In this document: piece by piece, positions 57,201 through 64,000 of the stretch
How the letters are laid out: each line of letters begins with the position of its first letter
Numbering within the stretch: position 1 is the first letter of the stretch
Assembly: GCA_949316495.1 (NCBI GenBank)
Contig: OX439008.1
Coordinates: forward strand, 12,977,532-13,041,531
Length of the DNA stretch: 64,000 bases
Reading direction: 5' to 3'
Source of the DNA: Amphiduros pacificus
Lineage: Eukaryota > Annelida > Polychaeta > Phyllodocida > Hesionidae
The notes under the pieces: model-generated
The model's database searches: none
Told to the model about the DNA's origin: nothing
The model's input: the letters and a program-made list of their open reading frames with translations, nothing else
Program-made: the position numbers and the translations under genes

Positions 57201-60200
57201 ACAAGGTAAGGGGATATGATATACAGTGCACAAGGTAAGGGGAGATGATATCGGGGCACAAGGTAAGGGGAGATGATATCAAGTGCACAAGGTAAGGGGA
57301 GATGATATCAAGCACAAGGTAAGGGGAGATGATATCAGGCGCAAGGTAAGGGGAGATGATATCAGGCACAAGGTAAGGGGAGATGATATCGGGGCACAAG
57401 GTAAGGGGAGATGATATCAAGTGCACAAGGTAAGGGGAGATGATATCAGGCACAAGGTAAGGGGATATGATATACAGTGCACAAGTTAAGGAGAGATGAT
57501 ATCAGGCACAAGGTAAGGGGAGATGATATCAGGCACAAGGTAAGGGGAGATGATATCAGGCACAAGGTAAGGGGATATGATATACAGTGCACAAGGTAAG
57601 GAGAGATGATATCAGGCACAAGGTAAGGGGAGATGATATCGGGGCACAAGGTAAGGGGAGATGATATCAAGCACAAGGTAAGGGGAGATGATATCAGGCA
57701 CAAGGTAAGGGGAGATGATATCAAGCACAAGGTAAGGGGAGATGATATCAAGCACAAGGTAAGGAGAGATGATATCAGGCACAAGGTAAGGGGAGATGAT
57801 ATCGGGGCACAAGGTAAGGGGAGATGATATCAAGTGCACAAGGTAAGGGGAGATGATATCAGGCACAAGGTAAGGGGATATGATATACAGTGCACAAGGT
57901 AAGGAGAGATGATATCAGGCACAAGGTAAGGGGAGATGATATCAGGCACAAGGTAAGGGGAGATGATATCAGGCACAAGGTAAGGGGAGATGATATCAAG
58001 CACAAGGTAAGGAGAGATGATATCAGGCACAAGGTAAGGGGATATGATATACAGTGCACAAGGTAAGGAGAGATGATATCAGGCACAAGGTAAGGGGAGA
58101 TGATATCGGGGCACAAGGTAAGGGGAGATGATATCAAGCACAAGGTAAGGGGAGATGATATCAGGCACAAGGTAAGGGGAGATGATATCAGGCACAAGGT
58201 AAGGGGAGATGATATCAGGCACAAGGTAAGGGGAGATGATATCAGGCACAAGGTAAGGGGAGATGATATCAGGCACAAGGTAAGGGGAGATGATATCAGG
58301 CACAAGGTAAGGGGAGATGATATCAAGCACAAGGTAAGGAGAGATGATATCAGGCACAAGGTAAGGGGATATGATATACAGTGCACAAGGTAAGGAGAGA
58401 TGATATCAGGCACAAGGTAAGGGGAGATGATATCGGGGCACAAGGTAAGGGGAGATGATATCAAGCACAAGGTAAGGGGAGATGATATTAGGGGCACAAG
58501 GTAAGGGGAGATGATATCAGGCACAAGGTAAGGGGAGATGATATTAGGGGCACAAGGTAAGGGGAGATGATATCCGGCACAAGGTAAGGGGAGATGATAC
58601 TAGGGGCACAAGGTAAGGGGAGATGATATCAGGCACAAGGTAAGGGGAGATGATATTAGGGGCACAAGGTAAGGGGAGATGATATTAGGGGCACAAGGTA
58701 AGGGGAGATGATATTAGGGGCACAAGGTAAGGGGAGATGATATTAGGGGCACAAGGTAAGGGGAGATGATATTAGGGGCACAAGGTAAGGGGAGATGATA
58801 TTAGGGGCACAAGGTAAGGTGAGATGATATTAGGGGCACAAGGAAAGGGGAGATGATATCAGGCACAAGGTAAGAGGAGATGACATCCGAGGCACAAGGT
58901 AAGGGGAGATGATATTAGGGGCACAAGGTAAGGGGAGATGATATTAGGGGCACAAGGTAAGGGGAGATGATATCGGGGCACAAGGTAAGGGGAGATGATA
59001 TTAGGGGCACAAGGAAAGGGGTGACATCGGAGGCACAAGGAAAAGGAGATATCAAGTGCACAAGGAAAAAGATATTAGGGGCACAAGGAAAAGGAGATTA
59101 TATTGGGTGTACAAAGAAAGGAGTGACATGAGAGGCACAATGGAAGGGGAAACTTCAGAGGCACAAGGGAAGGGGAGACAGAGGCACAAGGGAAGGGGAG
59201 ACAGAGGCACAAAGGAAGGGGAAACAGAGGCACAAGGGAAGGGGTGACATCCGAGGCACAACGGAAGGGGTGACATCCGAGGCACAAGGGAAGGAGAGAC
59301 AGAGGCACAAGGAAAGGGGTGACATCCGAGGCACAAGGGATAGGGAGACAGAGGCACAAGGGAAGGGGAGACATCAGAGGCACAAGGGAAGGGGTGACAT
59401 CCGAGGCACAAGGGAAGGGGAGATATCAGAGGCACAAGAGAAGGGGAGACAGGGGCACAAGGGAAGGGGAGATATTAGGGGCACAAGGTAAGGGGAGATG
59501 ATATCAGGCACAAGGTAAGGGGAGATATTAGGGGCACAAGGTAAGGGGGAGATGATATCAAGTGCACAAGGTAAGGGGAGATGATATCAGGCGCAAGGTA
59601 AGGGGAGATATTAGGGGCACAAGGTAAGGGGGAGATGATATCAGGCACAAGGTAAGGGGGAGATGATATCAGGCGCAAGGTAAGGGGAGATATTAGGGGC
59701 ACAAGGTAAGGGGAGATGATATCAGGCACAAGGTAAGGGGAGATGATATCAGGCACAAAGTAAGGGGAGATGATATTAGGCACAAGGTAAGGGGAGATGA
59801 TATCAAGTACACAAGGTAAGGGGAGATGATATCAGACGCAAGGTAAGGGGAGATGATATCAGGCACAAGGTAAGGGGAGATGATATTAGGGGCACAAGGT
59901 AAAGGGAGATGATATCAGGCACAAGGTAAGGGGAGATGATATTAGGGGCACAAGGTAAGGGGAGATGATATCAGGCACAAGGTAAGGGGAGATGATATTA
60001 GGGGCACAAGGTAAGGGGAGATGATATTAGGGGCACAAGGTAAGGGGAGATGATATTCGGGGCACAAGGTAAGGGGAGATGATATAAAGTGCACAAGGTA
60101 AGGGGAGATGATATTAGGCACAAGGTAAGTGGAGATGATATTAGGGGCACAAGGTAAGGGGACATGATATTAGGGGCACAAGGTAAGGGGAGATGATATT

Positions 60201-63200
60201 CGGGGCACAAGGTAAGGGGAGATGATATCAAGTGCACAAGGTAAGGGGAGATGATATAAAGTGCACAAGGTAAGGGGAGATGATATCAGGCACAAGGTAA
60301 GGGGAGATGATATTAGGCACAAGGTAAGGGGAGATGATATCGGGGCACAAGGTAAGGGAGATGATATCGGGGCACAAGGTAAGGGGAGATGATATCAGAC
60401 ACAAGGTAAGGGGAGATGATATAAAGTGCACAAGGTAAGGGGAGATGATATTAGGGGCACAAGGTAAGGGGAGATGATATTAGGGGCACAAGGTAAGGGG
60501 AGATGATATTCGGGGCACAAGGTAAGGGGAGATGATATAAAGTGCACAAGGTAAGGGGAGATGATATTAGGCACAAGGTAAGTGGAGATGATATTAGGGG
60601 CACAAGGTAAGGGGACATGATATTAGGGGCACAAGGTAAGGGGAGATGATATTCGGGGCACAAGGTAAGGGGAGATGATATCAAGTGCACAAGGTAAGGG
60701 GAGATGATATAAAGTGCACAAGGTAAGGGGAGATGATATTAGGGGCACAAGGTAAGGGGAGATGATATTCGGGGCACAAGGTAAGGGGAGATGATATAAA
60801 GTGCACAAGGTAAGGGGAGGTGATATTAGGCACAAGGTAAGGGGAGATGATATCAGACACAAGGTAAGGGGAGATGATATAAAGTGCACAAGGTAAGGGG
60901 AGATGATATTAGGCACAAGGTAAGTGGAGATGATATTAGGGGCACAAGGTAAGGGGACATGATATTAGGGGCACAAGGTAAGGGGAGATGATATTCAGGG
61001 CACAAGGTAAGGGGAGATGACATTAGGGGCACAAGGTAAGGGGAGATGATATCAAGTGCACAAGGTAAGGGGAGATGATATCAAGTGCACAAGGTAAGGG
61101 GAGATGATATTAGGGGCACAAGGTAAGGGGAGATGATATAAAGTGCACAAGGTAAGGGGAGGTGATATTAGGCACAAGGTAAGGGGAGATGATATCAAGT
61201 GCACAAGGTAAGGGGAGATGATATCAGGCACAAGGTAAGGGGAGATGATATAAAGTGCATAAGGTAAGGGGAGATGATATAAAGTGCACAAGGTAAGGGG
61301 AGATGATATTAGGGGCACAAGGTAAGGGGAGATGATATTAGGGGCACAAGGTAAGGGGAGATGATATCAGGCACAAGGTAAGGGGAGATAATATTAGGGG
61401 CACAAGGTAAGGGGAGATGATATCAGGCACAAGGTAAGGGGAGATGATATTAGGGGCACAAGGTAAGGGGAGATGATATCAGGCACAAGGTAAGGGGAGA
61501 TGATATCAGGCACAAGGTAAGGGGAGATGATATCAGGCACAAGGTAAGGGGAGATGATATTAGGGGCACAAGGTAAGGGGAGATGATATCAGGGGCACAA
61601 GGTAAGGGGAGATGATATTAGGCACAAGGTAAGGGGAGATGATATCAGGCACAAGGTAAGGGGAGATGATATTAGGCACAAGGTAAGGGGAGATGATATC
61701 GGGGCACAAGGTAAGGGAGATGATATCGGGGCACAAGGTAAGGGGAGATGATATCAGACACAAGGTAAGGGGAGATGATATAAAGTGCACAAGGTAAGGG
61801 GAGATGATATTAGGGGCACAAGGTAAGGGGAGATGATATTAGGGGCACAAGGTAAGGGGAGATGATATTCGGGGCACAAGGTAAGGGGAGATGATATCAA
61901 GTGCACAAGGTAAGGGGAGATGATATTAGGCACAAGGTAAGTGGAGATGATATTAGGGGCACAAGGTAAGGGGACATGATATTAGGGGCACAAGGTAAGG
62001 GGAGATGATATTCGGGGCACAAGGTAAGGGGAGATGATATCCGGCACAAGGTAAGGGGAGATGATATCAGGCACAAGGTAAGGGGAGATGATATTAGGGG
62101 CACAAGGTAAGGGGAGATGATATCAGGGGCACAAGGTAAGGGGAGATGATATCCAGCACAAGGTAAGGGGAGATATTAGGGGCACAAGGTAAGGGGAGAT
62201 GATATTAGGGGCACAAGGAAAGGGGAGATGATATCAGGCACAAGGTAAGAGGAGATGACATCCGAGGCACAAGGTAAGGGGAGATGATATCGGGGCACAA
62301 GGTAAGGGGAGATGATATCAGGCACAAGGTAAGGGGAGATGATATCAGGCACAAGGTAAGGGGAGATGATATCAGGCACAAGGTAAGGGGAGATGATATT
62401 AGGGGCACAAGGTAAGGGGAGATGATATTAGGGGCACAAGGTAAGGGGAGATGATATTAGGGGCACAAGGTAAGGGGAGATGATATCAAGTGCACAAGGT
62501 AAGGGGAGATGATATCAGGGGCACAAGGTAAGGGGAGATGATATTAGGGGCACAAGGTAAGGGGAGATGATATCAGGGGCACAAGGTAAGGGGAGATGAT
62601 ATCCAGCACAAGGTAAGGGGAGATATTAGGGGCACAAGGTAAGGGGAGATGATATTAGGGGCACAAGGTAAGGGGAGATGATATTAGGGGCACAAGGTAA
62701 GGGGAGATGATATCAGGCACAAGGTAAGGGGAGATAATATTAGGGGCACAAGGTAAGGGGAGATGATATCAGGCACAAGGTAAGGGGAGATGATATTAGG
62801 GGCACAAGGTAAGGGGAGATGATATCAGGCACAAGGTAAGGGGAGATGATATCAGGCACAAGGTAAGGGGAGATGATATCAGGCACAAGGTAAGGGGAGA
62901 TGATATTAGGGGCACAAGGTAAGGGGAGATGATATCAGGGGCACAAGGTAAGGGGAGATGATATTAGGCACAAGGTAAGGGGAGATGATATCAGGCACAA
63001 GGTAAGGGGAGATGATATTAGGCACAAGGTAAGGGGAGATGATATCGGGGCACAAGGTAAGGGAGATGATATCGGGGCACAAGGTAAGGGGAGATGATAT
63101 CAGACACAAGGTAAGGGGAGATGATATAAAGTGCACAAGGTAAGGGGAGATGATATTAGGGGCACAAGGTAAGGGGAGATGATATTAGGGGCACAAGGTA

Positions 63201-64000
63201 AGGGGAGATGATATTCGGGGCACAAGGTAAGGGGAGATGATATCAAGTGCACAAGGTAAGGGGAGATGATATTAGGCACAAGGTAAGTGGAGATGATATT
63301 AGGGGCACAAGGTAAGGGGACATGATATTAGGGGCACAAGGTAAGGGGAGATGATATTCGGGGCACAAGGTAAGGGGAGATGATATCCGGCACAAGGTAA
63401 GGGGAGATGATATCAGGCACAAGGTAAGGGGAGATGATATTAGGGGCACAAGGTAAGGGGAGATGATATCAGGGGCACAAGGTAAGGGGAGATGATATCC
63501 AGCACAAGGTAAGGGGAGATATTAGGGGCACAAGGTAAGGGGAGATGATATTAGGGGCACAAGGAAAGGGGAGATGATATCAGGCACAAGGTAAGAGGAG
63601 ATGACATCCGAGGCACAAGGTAAGGGGAGATGATATCGGGGCACAAGGTAGGGGGAGATGATATCAGGCACAAGGTAAGGGGAGATGATATCAGGCACAA
63701 GGTAAGGGGAGATGATATCAGGCACAAGGTAAGGGGAGATGATATTAGGGGCACAAGGTAAGGGGAGATGATATTAGGGGCACAAGGTAAGGGGAGATGA
63801 TATTAGGGGCACAAGGTAAGGGGAGATGATATCAAGTGCACAAGGTAAGGGGAGATGATATCAGGGGCACAAGGTAAGGGGAGATGATATTAGGGGCACA
63901 AGGTAAGGGGAGATGATATCAGGGGCACAAGGTAAGGGGAGATGATATCCAGCACAAGGTAAGGGGAGATATTAGGGGCACAAGGTAAGGGGAGATGATA
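48254..64000 (+). repeat. Giant tandem array of 27- and 29-bp units, continuing past the window
   Basis: The unit core is GGCACAAGGTAAGGGGAGAT followed by GATATCA or GATATTA; the 29-bp form has GGGGCAC or AAGTGCAC in place of AGGCAC. About 560 units fit in the visible 15.7 kb. Nearly every unit contains CACAAG|GTAAGGGG, a near-consensus 5' splice site on the plus strand. Higher-order periods of about 453, 1346, 1359 and 11316 bp are visible. Many frames stay open only because 27 is a multiple of three; no coding is claimed. Confidence 0.97.
59010..59475 (+). repeat. Diverged island in the giant array lacking the GTAAGG step
   Basis: Here units read GAGGCACAAGGGAAGGGG with GACATCCGA or GACAGAG spacers, so the GT of the donor-like word becomes GG. 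The edges are gradual (GTAAGG to GGAAAGG to GGGAAGG). It splits the array into two parts that otherwise share long blocks. Confidence 0.85.

Noticed and set aside
48350-63754. Scores of repetitive frames such as ISSPLTLC and HKVRGDDI
   Set aside because: By-products of a stop-free 27-bp unit; they drift between frames at every 29-bp unit and have no start context or unique sequence.
48254-64000. Resemblance to a CRISPR array
   Set aside because: There are no unique spacers between the repeats, the genome is clearly eukaryotic and the units abut directly.

Overview
This window is eukaryotic: AT-rich, intron-bearing and crowded with tandem repeats, miniature inverted-repeat elements and a tRNA-derived SINE. 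It most likely comes from a lophotrochozoan, probably a marine mollusc. The best support is a COQ2 gene with two alternative copies of one exon, an arrangement known from rhodoquinone-making animals. A SINE resembling mollusc Nin-DC SINEs and a DEAH-helicase/RBR gene of a kind often annotated in bivalves agree with this. No species can be named from sequence alone.

Three host genes are readable. (1) 158-8046, plus strand: the 3' part of a CD36/LIMP-2-like (SCARB2-like) scavenger receptor, six exons, beginning before the window. (2) 15389-30316, minus strand: an apparently complete gene of about 2473 codons in five phase-matched coding exons. It encodes an N-terminal coiled coil, a RanBP2-type zinc finger, 28 copies of a 15-residue repeat, a DEAH-box RNA helicase and a C-terminal RING-IBR-RING ubiquitin ligase. 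Its large intron (20557-25005) holds a miniature element and a nested basic reading frame with repeated 15-bp motifs. (3) 37799-47318, plus strand: complete COQ2 (421 codons plus stop) with two mutually exclusive versions of exon 5. Genes 1 and 2 converge; genes 2 and 3 diverge from a 7.5-kb spacer full of mobile elements.

From 48254 to the right edge (more than 15.7 kb) the sequence is one tandem array of 27- and 29-bp units with higher-order repeats.

The most unusual observation is a recurring theme. Two genes carry arrays made by tandem amplification of their own exon/5'-splice-site junction: about 48 units in the SCARB2-like gene and 19 donors in COQ2. The unrelated large array repeats a near-consensus donor (AAG|GTAAGG) hundreds of times. 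COQ2 also repeats its own last coding segment, stop codon included, into its 3' UTR.

The genes do not form one pathway. COQ2 acts in mitochondrial quinone synthesis, the receptor in lipid or lysosomal membranes, and the helicase-ligase presumably on RNA and ubiquitin.
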